Source of the DNA: Qipengyuania intermedia
Lineage (GTDB): Bacteria > Pseudomonadota > Alphaproteobacteria > Sphingomonadales > Sphingomonadaceae
Direction: 5' to 3'
Assembly: GCF_019711615.1 (NCBI RefSeq)
Contig: NZ_JAIGNS010000002.1
Location: forward strand, 793,501-857,500
DNA: 64,000 nucleotides
Shown here: positions 1 through 8,031 of the stretch, piece after piece
Layout: each line of letters begins with the position of its first letter
Position numbering within the stretch: the stretch's first letter is position 1
Position numbers and translations under genes: made by a program
The notes under the pieces: generated by a model
Told to the model about the DNA's origin: nothing
Database searches by the model: none
The model's input: only the letters and a program-made list of their open reading frames with translations

Positions 1-75
1 AGGAAGGGAAACGACGGATCGGTTCCTAGACTTCATTCTTCATCAACGTAGACGCGTCTACACGTCGTTTCCGTT

Positions 76-123
76 GGAATCATAATCCGCGTGTCGGGGG
101 TTCGAGTCCCTCCTCCGCTACCA
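76..123 (+). repeat. 3' half of a tRNA (CAU anticodon), probable attachment-site remnant
   Basis: The segment has the second half of an anticodon arm with a CAT anticodon, a variable loop, a perfect T arm (GGGGG-TTCGAGT-CCCTC) and the acceptor 3' strand CTCCGCT-A-CCA. The 5' half is absent: upstream sequence gives no D arm and no AGCGGAG partner. It resembles the 3' half of alphaproteobacterial elongator tRNA-Met. Tyrosine-recombinase elements commonly leave such a 3' copy at their far end. If so, the element lies to the left of this window and the sequence to the right is ordinary chromosome. Bases 124-372 contain no gene that I can support. Confidence 0.7.
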
Positions 124-372
124 TAGTCGAACCTGCATGGGTTCGCTTGCTTCCGCATCATTCCAATAACCAAAGTCGTCTCAACGGGTTGCGTGTGATT
201 CGCATCCGTTTGTTTCCGCATGGGCCGGCATGGGCCCGATTTGGGGTGAGGGTACTTTCGTGGGGAAGGAAAAGGAGTGATACGCCCGAAGTCGCTCACT
301 GAGGTGAAGACCAGAAGGCGATTCCTGCTGGGGGAAATCCCCGCAGCCTGAAGGAGGGCCAGGGATCTCCGC

Positions 373-1812
373 TCATTGGGTGTCGATCAAGGCGACCAGC
401 TTCTCGACTGCGTGCCAGTGACCTTCCACCGGTGCGTCTGCGGGATAGACTTCGAGCGGCATCTGGGGTGCTATCCCGCTTTCCTCGTAGACGCTGCCGT
501 CCGGTGCTGCGAAAACCTCGTTGGAAAGTTCGAGCAGCCACCCGTTGGGAAGACGTTTCGCGAGCGGAGTAGAAAAAGACCCGCGTGTCACGCCGCCGGC
601 ATGGATCACCCGGGGGTTCTGGCGCAGCGCAAGGGTGGCGAGTTCTCCCCCGCTCACCGTCACATCGCTGGTCAGCAGGTACACCGGGCCGGAAAAGCGC
701 GGGCCGGATGCAGGGTCGATCATGTGCGGGAACGGGGAAAGGCCCGACCCGCGGGTAACGGTCGTGAAACCGACATAGGGCTCGTCCGTGAAACGGGCAG
801 GGATTGCCTTGGCGATCTTGTCCCAGCCGCCTCGATTGTTCGAAAGGTCGAGGATCACGCTTTCGACGTCGCGCTCGGCGAAGGCGGTCATGACCTCGTC
901 CATGATGCGGTCGAACTCGTTCATTTCGGCTGCGGCCCAGGCTTCGGTGCCGAAGTCCTCCCGGTTCGTGAAGCCGCCCATCTGGAAGACCTGGATATAG
1001 CCGACGCGCCCGTCGATCAGGCCCCAGACGATCCGGTCGTTGCCGGTGTGCTGCGCTGTATCACCGAGCTTTTCCATGGTGGTGTCGATCAGTCCGACGA
1101 GCCATGCAGTCTCTCCGCCCTCGGCCGCCCGCATTCGTGGCAGGGTCGTGCCCTGTCCGTCTTGCACCCGGCGACGTTCTCCCCCGACATTGCCGATCAG
1201 CTTGGTGTGACTGTCCGACAGGGACTGCATGTAGCTCGCAAGAGCATCCCATAATTCCGTCTCGCTCATGTCGGGCTCGATCGCCGCGCGGACGCGCGCG
1301 GCGCGGGTCGCATGATCGGGTAGGCGACGGTCGAAAAAGGCATAATGCCGGTCGAAGGCATCGAGAAAGGCATCTGCAACCGCCGGCGGCGTGGAGATCG
1401 GATTTTCGGTGCAACCTTCGGGAAGCGCCTCAAGCTTGTCGAACACCACATTGGTATCGCCGCGCAGCAGTTGGAAGATCGCGCTGTCGCCGCCCGGCAG
1501 CGGGCGAAAGTAACGGTACGAAACGGAGTCCATCGCGCTCAACGCTTCGCCGGAAGATGCCGGGCTATAGCAGCTCGCACCGATTTCAAACTGGGTCACC
1601 CCCGCCTCGTCGATCCGCAACACTCGGCCATAACCGCGGCTTTGCCAAACACCGCGGATCGCCGGATTGGTTTCACCCTGAGCGGTTTCGATGGGCTGGA
1701 TCGGTCCGGCAGAGCGCCAAGGCTGAGCCATATCGAAAGGGGTGGAGGTCGACGTACACGCCGCAAGCACGGGGAGCAGGAAAACTGCGAGGGGCTTGAT
1801 CGAACAGGTCAT
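373..1812 (-). CDS. S41-family peptidase-like lipoprotein
   Basis: A 479-residue exported protein. The start is placed at the ATG that opens a lipoprotein signal ending in the lipobox LAAC, so the protein should be anchored to a membrane in the envelope. The C-terminal half has the S41 (tail-specific/C-terminal processing) fold signatures: GRVGYIQV, a SVILDLSNNRGG strand and TVSGGE, where the serine fits the nucleophile position. A separate PDZ domain is not obvious. This matches S41 proteins of unknown substrate rather than CtpA. It is a single gene, divergent from the permease at 2043. The substrate is unknown. Confidence 0.75.
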   Translation of the reverse strand: MTCSIKPLAVFLLPVLAACTSTSTPFDMAQPWRSAGPIQPIETAQGETNPAIRGVWQSRGYGRVLRIDEAGVTQFEIGASCYSPASSGEALSAMDSVSYRYFRPLPGGDSAIFQLLRGDTNVVFDKLEALPEGCTENPISTPPAVADAFLDAFDRHYAFFDRRLPDHATRAARVRAAIEPDMSETELWDALASYMQSLSDSHTKLIGNVGGERRRVQDGQGTTLPRMRAAEGGETAWLVGLIDTTMEKLGDTAQHTGNDRIVWGLIDGRVGYIQVFQMGGFTNREDFGTEAWAAAEMNEFDRIMDEVMTAFAERDVESVILDLSNNRGGWDKIAKAIPARFTDEPYVGFTTVTRGSGLSPFPHMIDPASGPRFSGPVYLLTSDVTVSGGELATLALRQNPRVIHAGGVTRGSFSTPLAKRLPNGWLLELSNEVFAAPDGSVYEESGIAPQMPLEVYPADAPVEGHWHAVEKLVALIDTQ

Positions 1813-2042
1813 GCCGGGCGGGCTGCATCTTGCGCCGCGCAAAGACAAGGCTGCCACCCCGAACCGTAAACGAAACTCGACCGATGTCGGGAACGGGGTA
1901 GGAAGCCGGCGGTCCGCTATTGGCGCCTCATGTAAAAGGCTCGATAGCAGGCGCCTTCGACCGAACGCTTATTCCCTCTTAAAATACCATTGGCCTGCGA
2001 AAAACGATAACGCTCTCCATCAAAGCGATTTACTAGTCCCGC

Positions 2043-3848
2043 ATGAGCGCCATTCACGACGTCATCACCTCGAACGGACCGGTGATTGGGCTTGTCCTTT
2101 TGGTTGCGATTTTTGCTGCATTCGCGCTCGAGCGGCGGCCCCCTGTGGTGATTGCCATGGGCGCAGCAGTGATCATGCTAGGGCTGGGATTTCTCGATTC
2201 CGGCCAAACACTGGATGTATTCAAGAATTCAGCTCCGGTCACCATCGGGGCGATGTTCGTGCTGAGCGGCGCATTGCTCCGCACCGGAGCCCTGGAAGAA
2301 ATTGCCGGATGGATCATTCGCAGAACCGCAAAGAAGCGGGGGTTTGCGGTTGCCGAAATCGGTGCAGGGACGATCTTTGCCTCAGCGTTTATGAACAACA
2401 CGCCTGTCGTGATCGTTATGATACCGATCCTCAAGCGTCTTGCACGGGTCCTCAAGATTTCGCCGACGCGCGTGCTTATCCCGCTGTCCTACATTACCAT
2501 CCTCGGCGGGACGCTCACCTTGATCGGAACGTCCACCAATCTGCTGGTCGACGGGGTAGCGCAGGAACAGGGTCAGGCCGCATTCGGGATTTTCGAGATT
2601 ACCGGAGTGGGCCTGGTCGCCGCAACGACGGGGGTACTCTTCCTGTTGGTCGCAGGGCATAGGCTGCTTCCAGACCGGGCCTCCGGCGCCCTCGACGATG
2701 AACGGGAGAGCGACCGCTACCTTTCCCATCTCGTGCTGAACGCCAGAAGCATCCTGGTCGGTCAGCGTCTCGGCGATACCTTTGTCGCCCGGCGTCCCGG
2801 TATTCGCGTTCTGGCATTGAAGCGCGGCGCCACCGTCACGCGCAGCGGCTTAGGGGACCTCATCCTTGGCTCGGGCGATCAACTGGTGGTCGCAGCGACA
2901 CCCGCAGAACTTGCTTCCCTCGCCGAGGCCCGGGACTTCCGGACAGGCCTCGTGGGAGTGGGCGGTGGTATCGTTACAGCCGGTGCTGATCGCCCGAAGG
3001 ACCTGCGGCTTGTCGAGGCGGTAGTTTCCGCTTCCGATCCCATCATCGGACGAAGGCTCGTGGAGATCCCCTTGCTCTCCCGCTTCAAGGTTCGCGTGCT
3101 CGGCCTGGCGCGACCCGGTCACATTGCCGGCCCTGATCTTTCCAACGCTCGCGTGCGTGCCGGCGATGTATTGCTGATTGCGGCAGGCGAAGATGCGGCG
3201 CAGGCCATCCGCACGGGCCTCGGTCTGCAAGAAGTGTCGGAGGCTTCGGCGAAATCATTCCGGCGGGGCAAGGCGCCTCTGGCAATCGCAACCCTCGCTG
3301 CGGTCGTCGTGGGCGCGGCCCTGTTTAAGCTGCCGATCGAAGCGTTAGCTATAGCGGGCGTGGCTGTCGTGCTGGTCACGCGGTGTATCGAACCCGAGGA
3401 AGCGTGGTCATCCATCGACGGGAACACTCTCGTGCTGATCTTCGCCATGCTGGCCGTAGGGAAGGGGCTTGATAATGCAGGCACCGTCGATCTGATCGTC
3501 GGGAGCATCGAACCCTATCTCCAGGCGGTGTCGCCGCTCGTCCTGCTGGCCTGCATATACCTTATTGCCAGCGTGTTGACCGAGGTGGTCACCAACAATG
3601 CGGTCGCGGTTATCCTCACCCCCATCGCAATTTCGCTGGGCGAGAGCCTGGGAGTGGATGTCCGGCAGTTGATCGTGGCTGTGATGTTCGGCTCAAGTGC
3701 CAGCTTCGCAACGCCGATCGGTTATCAGACCAATACGCTGGTCTATGGCGCGGCCAATTACCGGTTCACCGACTTCCTGAAGATCGGGATCCCGATGAAT
3801 CTGGTGGTCGGAAGCGCTTCTTGCCTCGCAATTTACCTGCTTCTCTAG
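2043..3848 (+). CDS. SLC13/DASS-type permease with central TrkA-C domains
   Basis: A 601-residue inner-membrane protein. An N-terminal bundle of hydrophobic helices (about residues 10-210) is followed by a soluble part (about 215-400) that looks like two RCK_C/TrkA-C regulatory domains (for example VLALKRGATVTRSG and ADVLLIAAGEDA-like segments), then a second helical bundle to the end. The repeated motifs FMNNTPVVIVMIP near residue 120 and VTNNAVAVILTPIA near 515 are typical of SLC13 sodium/dicarboxylate-sulfate carriers and their bacterial relatives. The family moves anions such as sulfate or dicarboxylates with sodium; the actual substrate cannot be told. It stands alone. Confidence 0.82.
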   Translation: MSAIHDVITSNGPVIGLVLLVAIFAAFALERRPPVVIAMGAAVIMLGLGFLDSGQTLDVFKNSAPVTIGAMFVLSGALLRTGALEEIAGWIIRRTAKKRGFAVAEIGAGTIFASAFMNNTPVVIVMIPILKRLARVLKISPTRVLIPLSYITILGGTLTLIGTSTNLLVDGVAQEQGQAAFGIFEITGVGLVAATTGVLFLLVAGHRLLPDRASGALDDERESDRYLSHLVLNARSILVGQRLGDTFVARRPGIRVLALKRGATVTRSGLGDLILGSGDQLVVAATPAELASLAEARDFRTGLVGVGGGIVTAGADRPKDLRLVEAVVSASDPIIGRRLVEIPLLSRFKVRVLGLARPGHIAGPDLSNARVRAGDVLLIAAGEDAAQAIRTGLGLQEVSEASAKSFRRGKAPLAIATLAAVVVGAALFKLPIEALAIAGVAVVLVTRCIEPEEAWSSIDGNTLVLIFAMLAVGKGLDNAGTVDLIVGSIEPYLQAVSPLVLLACIYLIASVLTEVVTNNAVAVILTPIAISLGESLGVDVRQLIVAVMFGSSASFATPIGYQTNTLVYGAANYRFTDFLKIGIPMNLVVGSASCLAIYLLL

Positions 3849-3926
3849 CAGGAGCAGGTTTCCGACCGCTGGCTGCATTAGCAGGCAGTTCAGCTTTTCA
3901 GGACGACCACGCGCTAGGAAGAGGAA

Positions 3927-3959
3927 AAGGCCGGGCTCCCTTTCGTGGAACCCGGCCTT
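3927..3959. terminator. Hairpin terminator between convergent genes
   Basis: The arms AAGGCCGGG and CCCGGCCTT (9 bp) enclose a loop of about 15 bases that can extend the pairing slightly. On the minus strand the hairpin is followed by TTTTCC. It lies between the 3' ends of the permease (plus strand) and the exported protein (minus strand), so it may serve both. Confidence 0.6.
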
Positions 3960-3978
3960 CCTTCATGTGCGAGGAGGA

Positions 3979-4830
3979 TTATTCGGCGGCAGCGTTAGGG
4001 TCCTCGGCGGGTGCCTCGTTGGACGCCGATCCGCTTGCTTCTCCGGCGATAAGCGCAGTTCCGCTGGCCGTCAGGTTGCTGGCGGGAATGGTGGAGAGGC
4101 CATCCTTGCTTTGGACGACCACCTGGCGGATTTCTCCGCTGCGGGTGGCGACGATGTCGCGCACACGGCCGAGTTCCTGCCCCGAGGGAAGCTGGACCGG
4201 CATGCCGGGCGCCACGGAGAACGCGCCTTCGCCCTGCGCGGCGCCGCTCCCTGCGAGGGCGAGAACGCCATTGTCGATCATGCCGTTGCCCGTTGCGGAC
4301 CCGGCTGCCATTCCGCCAAGGCTTCCGGCCTGTCCGGCCGCGCCGGCGATACGCTCGCGTGCCGATCCGACGGCAGGCGTCGCGATGTTGCGCACCATCG
4401 ATGTCGTTTCCCGCGCTTTTCCGGCAGCGCCGGTCACTGCGCCCGTCACCTGGTTGGTGCCGATCAGCTGGGCATTGGCATTGCCCGAACCCGATGCACC
4501 GGCAGAACCCGAGGCATTGCCGGTAACTTCGCCTACAGGCGTGCCGATCAACTGGCTGGTGGTCGCATCGAGGCTGGTGTCGAGGCTACGATCGATGGCG
4601 ATGTTGCCATTCTCGCGGTCGACATTCTGGTTGCCGCGCGTGGAAGCATCTCCGCGCAGCGCGCCGCGTGTGGTCGAGCGAACGCTTTGCGCCGGTGCGC
4701 GCAGCGTCGAATTCACCGTGCTGTTGATCGATCCGGTCACGCCCGAGAGACCGCCGCCACCGAGCAACTGGGCGTGCGCGGGGGTAGCCATGATCGTAAG
4801 CGCCGAGGCGGTAAGCATGAGAATTTTCAT
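3979..4830 (-). CDS. Exported glycine/serine-rich protein with a C-terminal PRC-barrel-like segment
   Basis: A 283-residue protein starting at the ATG preceded by GGAAAGGAAATC, with a clear signal peptide cleaved after ATPAHA. The mature N-terminus is rich in Gly, Ser, Asn and Ala and low in complexity. The segment from about residue 210, with GQELGRVRDIVATRSGEI followed by VVVQSKDGLSTIPASNL, resembles a PRC-barrel domain, a small beta-barrel found in many exported alphaproteobacterial proteins. Function unknown. It carries the ECF-type promoter motif shared with the S8 peptidase and the 114-residue protein, so it probably belongs to the regulon of the neighbouring sigma factor. Confidence 0.7.
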   Translation of the reverse strand: MKILMLTASALTIMATPAHAQLLGGGGLSGVTGSINSTVNSTLRAPAQSVRSTTRGALRGDASTRGNQNVDRENGNIAIDRSLDTSLDATTSQLIGTPVGEVTGNASGSAGASGSGNANAQLIGTNQVTGAVTGAAGKARETTSMVRNIATPAVGSARERIAGAAGQAGSLGGMAAGSATGNGMIDNGVLALAGSGAAQGEGAFSVAPGMPVQLPSGQELGRVRDIVATRSGEIRQVVVQSKDGLSTIPASNLTASGTALIAGEASGSASNEAPAEDPNAAAE

Positions 4831-4887
4831 CGTGATTTCCTTTCCACTTGCGAACGCGAAGGGTGTCGGTGCATCCGCTTGAAAGGA

Positions 4888-4915
4888 AAACGGGCGGCTC
4901 TTTTCGTTTAATCCA
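4888..4915 (-). promoter_or_regulatory. ECF-type promoter (TGGATTAA-N15-CGTTT) for the PRC-barrel-like exported protein
   Basis: Reading the minus strand, TGGATTAA is followed by exactly 15 bases and CGTTT, about 58 bases before the start codon at 4830. The same arrangement, with identical spacing, precedes the S8 peptidase gene and the 114-residue exported protein. Similarity to the copy at 7948-7975 continues just past the -10 (a CCTTT..CAAGCG stretch). Confidence 0.68.
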
Positions 4916-4931
4916 TCGGCATCGAAAAAAA

Positions 4932-6152
4932 TTAGCGGCCCTTGCACGTGCCGCAGACAAGACCTCTGCCATAGGTGTCGTCGGGCCCCTTGCGGCCAAG
5001 GTCGATCGCTTCCTCGTCCAGCGCGCTGCGCCAGCTGCGTCCATGTCCCATAGCCCGCGCAATCCGGGCAGCCACCAGCGGTGTGGCGAAGGAGGTGCCG
5101 CGCAGGGCGATGCGCTTGCCCTTGGCGTTGCGGCCATGGATATCGGCACCCGGCGCAGAGTAATCGAGATGGAGAGCTCGTCCGGCTTCGATCAGCGCCC
5201 GGCGCTTGCCATCGACCGCCGTCACGGCGACGACCCCGTCGTAGGATGCGGGATAGGCAGGGGGTGCTGCAGGTCCGTCATTGCCCACCGCCGCCACCAC
5301 GACCACGCCCTTGCGCCGGGCAGCGCCGATCGCCCGTTCCAGCACGGCGTTGTTCGGCCCGACCAGGCTGATCGTCACAACCTTGCTGCCGGAAGAAACC
5401 AGCCATCCGAGGCCTTTCGCAATGGCGAGCGCGTTTCCGCCCGCCTTGTCGGTGCCATAGACGTCGGCGACCTTTATATTGCTCGCGCCCGCGCTTGCGA
5501 GCAGCGAGGCGACCGCACTTCCGTGATTGCTCGGGAAGGGGGCCCCCTTGGCAAAGCCCCGGGCTTCCGTGACCTTGACCGATGAGCCCGGTGCTCCGTC
5601 GATCATCCCGACCGGCGCCGCCGTAGAGGCAGAGCTTTGCGCGGAAATCGCCAGTGCGGCACCGTTTGCATTCCCCGACTGGAAGTGAAGATTGTCGGCG
5701 CTGACCTTGGCCATGGGCAAGAGCTGTGCGAGCAAAAGCTGTGCTTCCCCCAGGTCGAGCCCTGCAGGCACACCAAGTCGTGCGACCGACATATCGAGGC
5801 CCTCGATCTCTTCTCGCGAAAGAAGGGTGAAACCGGCCCCAAACGCGGGGCCCAGAGCCTCTGTCGAGACATCCATGACCAGCAATTCTCCGCGCCGTGC
5901 CGGGGCGCCTTCGGCATCCAGTTCGATAGCATCGGGATTGCGTCGGACCAGCCGGTCGATTGCGCGCAGACGCTCGCGCGCAAGGCGGTCGGCCGTGCGT
6001 CGCAATGCCGCACGGGTTTCGTCCAGATCGTCGAGAGCCTCGCCGAGGACCGGCCCTACCTGCGGCAATTGCACGCGCGGCAATGCCACTTGCGCAGCAA
6101 GAGGTGCAGCGATCAGGCCCAGGGCGACGCTCAACAGGGTAAAAATGCGCAT
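4932..6152 (-). CDS. Exported S8-family (subtilisin-like) serine peptidase
   Basis: A 406-residue protein. I chose the ATG at 6152 rather than the one 15 bases upstream because it is directly followed by a signal peptide ending in APLAAQ and is preceded by GAGAGA. The N-terminal 180 residues are a charged Arg/Ala-rich region. The S8 catalytic triad is visible: Asp in VGMIDGAPG, His in NHGSAVASLLAS, Ser in GTSFATPLVAARIA, with the oxyanion Asn region AAVGNDGPA between them. It therefore looks active. It starts from an ECF promoter that overlaps the promoter of the divergent sigma-factor operon, which suggests it is a target, and possibly a feedback element, of that sigma factor. Confidence 0.85.
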   Translation of the reverse strand: MRIFTLLSVALGLIAAPLAAQVALPRVQLPQVGPVLGEALDDLDETRAALRRTADRLARERLRAIDRLVRRNPDAIELDAEGAPARRGELLVMDVSTEALGPAFGAGFTLLSREEIEGLDMSVARLGVPAGLDLGEAQLLLAQLLPMAKVSADNLHFQSGNANGAALAISAQSSASTAAPVGMIDGAPGSSVKVTEARGFAKGAPFPSNHGSAVASLLASAGASNIKVADVYGTDKAGGNALAIAKGLGWLVSSGSKVVTISLVGPNNAVLERAIGAARRKGVVVVAAVGNDGPAAPPAYPASYDGVVAVTAVDGKRRALIEAGRALHLDYSAPGADIHGRNAKGKRIALRGTSFATPLVAARIARAMGHGRSWRSALDEEAIDLGRKGPDDTYGRGLVCGTCKGR

Positions 6153-6187
6153 CGGTCTCTCGTTCATCGGCTAAAATGCATTAAGCA

Positions 6188-6215
6188 TGGATGAAACGCA
6201 CCCGGTCATCCGTTT
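6188..6215 (+). promoter_or_regulatory. ECF-type promoter (TGGATGAA-N15-CGTTT) for the sigma/anti-sigma operon
   Basis: On the plus strand TGGATGAA (6188-6195) is followed by 15 bases and CGTTT (6211-6215), the same layout as the minus-strand copies. The element is almost a palindrome and overlaps the minus-strand promoter at 6194-6221, so a single 34-bp segment can be read in both directions. This fits autoregulation of the sigma factor. Confidence 0.6.
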
Positions 6216-6221
6216 AATCCA
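6194..6221 (-). promoter_or_regulatory. ECF-type promoter (TGGATTAA-N15-CGTTT) for the S8 peptidase
   Basis: Minus-strand TGGATTAA (6221-6214), a 15-base spacer, then CGTTT (6198-6194), about 40 bases upstream of the peptidase start. It overlaps the plus-strand promoter of the sigma factor. Confidence 0.68.
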
Positions 6222-6236
6222 TGGAAGGCAAAGACA

Positions 6237-6725
6237 CTGAACCCATCGTTCGAGAAAGACTTGCTTGCCCTGCTGCCCCGCTTGCGCCGTTTCGCGATCG
6301 GGCTGTGCGGCAATGCGTCCGACGGTGACGATCTCTGCCAGATGACGTTAGAGCGTGCGCTCGCCAACCGGTCCCGCTGGGAAGAAGGCACACGGCTCGA
6401 CAGCTGGATGTATCGGATCATGCGCAATATCTGGATCGACGAGGGTCGCAAGGTGACCCGCAGCATGCAGACATTCGTGGCGGAAGATGCCGGTCTCGGC
6501 GTCGGGGGCGATGGCGCGCAGGAAGCCGCAGTCGAACTCGGCAATGTAGACAGGGCCATGCAGAAACTGCCGGAGGATCAGCGCGAGGCAGTGCTCCTCG
6601 TGATGGTCGAAGGCTACGCCTACAAGGAAGCGGCGGAAATCGTCGGATGCCCTGTCGGCACTCTGAATTCCCGCCTCGTTCGCGGGCGCGACGCGCTGAT
6701 GGCGATCCTGGGAGAAGCATCGTGA
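6237..6725 (+). CDS. ECF-family RNA polymerase sigma factor
   Basis: A protein of about 162 residues with sigma region 2 (FAIGLCGNASDGDDLCQMTLERAL, then WMYRIMRNIWIDEGRK) and region 4 (LPEDQREAVLLVMVEGYAYKEAAEIVGCPVGTLNSRLVRGR). There is no in-frame ATG: the best start is CTG at 6237, eight bases after GGAAGG, which restores the NPSFEKDLLALLPRLRRF beginning expected of homologues; TTG at 6261 is the alternative. The stop overlaps the GTG of the anti-sigma gene (GTGA), so the two are translationally coupled. Its own promoter and those of three neighbouring genes share one motif, the usual sign of a local ECF regulon. Confidence 0.88.
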   Translation: MNPSFEKDLLALLPRLRRFAIGLCGNASDGDDLCQMTLERALANRSRWEEGTRLDSWMYRIMRNIWIDEGRKVTRSMQTFVAEDAGLGVGGDGAQEAAVELGNVDRAMQKLPEDQREAVLLVMVEGYAYKEAAEIVGCPVGTLNSRLVRGRDALMAILGEAS

Positions 6726-7420
6726 CGATAAGGCCTGAAGATATCGCCGCTTTCGCCGACGGGGAACTGTCGGGCGATCGCGAGGCAGAAATTGCCGCGG
6801 CCGTGGCTGCCGATCCCGCGCTTGCGGAACAGGTCGAGCGTCACAAGGCAATGAAGACGATGCTGGGCGCACATTATGCTCCCGTCCTCGACCAGCCCGT
6901 TCCCGACCGGCTCGCTTCCATGCTCGCCAAACCGGAAGATGCGGAAGTCGTCGATTTCGCCGCTGCTCGCCAGACACGCGAAAGCCGCAAGCGCCTGCCG
7001 CATTGGGGCTGGGTTGCCGGACCGGCTCTTGCCGCCTCCTTGGCCTTGGCAGTGTTCCTGCCCGGCCAAGGGGTGGAGAGTTCTGCATACGCCGATGCAC
7101 AGCTGGCGGCCGTTCTCGACGACAGGCTCGTCGCCGACCAGTCGCAGACGGACGATGTCCGTGTGCTCTTGTCGTTCCGAAACGACGAGGGCCGCTATTG
7201 CCGTGCATTCAGCGCCCAGACGGGCGGTGGAATCGCCTGTAACACCGAGGATGGCTGGAGGCTGGAGGCGATAGGCGCGGGAGGCGAGGGCGCGGCGACC
7301 GAGTATCGCATGGCCGGGGCTGGCGATGCACAGATCCTGGCGCTGGCGCAGGAAATGGCATCGGGCCCTGCACTCGATGCGGCAGCAGAGAAAGAGGCGC
7401 AAGAACAGGGCTGGCGCTGA
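6722..7420 (+). CDS. Membrane-bound anti-sigma factor
   Basis: A 232-residue protein starting at the GTG that overlaps the sigma-factor stop. It has a cytoplasmic N-terminal domain (IRPEDIAAFADGELSGDREAEI, typical of anti-sigma proteins with a DGEL motif), one transmembrane segment near residues 97-117 (GWVAGPALAASLALAVFL) and a periplasmic domain of about 115 residues. The zinc-binding HxxxCxxC motif of ZAS proteins is absent. The order sigma then anti-sigma and the coupled start support a role in holding the ECF factor at the membrane until an envelope signal arrives. The signal is unknown. Confidence 0.82.
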   Translation: MTIRPEDIAAFADGELSGDREAEIAAAVAADPALAEQVERHKAMKTMLGAHYAPVLDQPVPDRLASMLAKPEDAEVVDFAAARQTRESRKRLPHWGWVAGPALAASLALAVFLPGQGVESSAYADAQLAAVLDDRLVADQSQTDDVRVLLSFRNDEGRYCRAFSAQTGGGIACNTEDGWRLEAIGAGGEGAATEYRMAGAGDAQILALAQEMASGPALDAAAEKEAQEQGWR

Positions 7421-7474
7421 GCCGATCACCCTTGATCGGCGCCTCGTCGCATAGCGTTACGCAAGGCACGAAAA

Positions 7475-7506
7475 AGGAAGGACCGGCGGGTCGTCCGGTC
7501 CTTCCT
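7475..7506 (-). terminator. Terminator between anti-sigma gene and the 114-residue protein gene
   Basis: A 12-bp inverted repeat, AGGAAGGACCGG / CCGGTCCTTCCT, with an 8-base loop. On the minus strand it is followed by five T residues, so it should end the minus-strand transcript from 7898; it also separates the convergent sigma operon. Confidence 0.75.
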
Positions 7507-7553
7507 CGGGAGTGGCCGCGCGTTGGGACGGACGCGGCCGGGGGGACAGCCGA

Positions 7554-7898
7554 TCAATCCACGAAATAGACGCGGCCTGCACGATCGCCGCGCTCGGCCA
7601 TTTCTTCGATGTACTGCACGCGCTCGTGCTTCAGTTCATGGGCATATTCTTCCCAGGCATCGCGCTTGTCTTCGATATCGCTTGCGCGGCGCAGGTCGCT
7701 GGTCAGCTCCTTCTGGGCCTCGATCACGTCGATCCGGTAATCGAACCAGAACCGGTTCTCGATGCCGGCGATGGGCGAGGTGATGATGAGAGCTTCTTCC
7801 GCCCTCGCGAGCTGCTCTTCATGCAACATCGGCATGGCTGCAGTCGCCGCGGTAGCAAGACCGAGGGCCAGGCAAGGAATGGTGGCGAGTTTGATCAT
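7554..7898 (-). CDS. Small exported protein of the ECF regulon
   Basis: A 114-residue protein with a good ribosome site (AAGGAGACTTACC before ATG) and a signal peptide ending in TAATAA/AMP. The mature part is highly charged and predicted helical (HEEQLARAEEALI, then repeated K/E/R-rich stretches with EYAHELKHERVQYIEEMAERG), suggesting a small soluble periplasmic helical protein. I do not recognise the family. It has the same promoter motif as the S8 peptidase and the PRC-barrel-like protein. Confidence 0.72.
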   Translation of the reverse strand: MIKLATIPCLALGLATAATAAMPMLHEEQLARAEEALIITSPIAGIENRFWFDYRIDVIEAQKELTSDLRRASDIEDKRDAWEEYAHELKHERVQYIEEMAERGDRAGRVYFVD

Positions 7899-7947
7899 GG
7901 TAAGTCTCCTTTGCAGAGCGCCGGACTGAACCGGTCGCTTGCAAAGG

Positions 7948-7975
7948 AAACGGATCACGAATGGCGCTTAATCCA
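7948..7975 (-). promoter_or_regulatory. ECF-type promoter (TGGATTAA-N15-CGTTT) for the 114-residue exported protein
   Basis: Minus-strand TGGATTAA (7975-7968), 15 bases, CGTTT (7952-7948), about 50 bases upstream of the start codon at 7898. Confidence 0.68.
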
Positions 7976-8031
7976 CTCTCGCGCGATTTTTTTGCAGTCC
8001 CGGATTGCAACGTCCCGTTCGCTGGAATGCG

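Noticed and set aside
33..299. 88-codon frame on the minus strand at the left edge
   Set aside because: It covers the tRNA remnant and has no ribosome site, domain or coding pattern.
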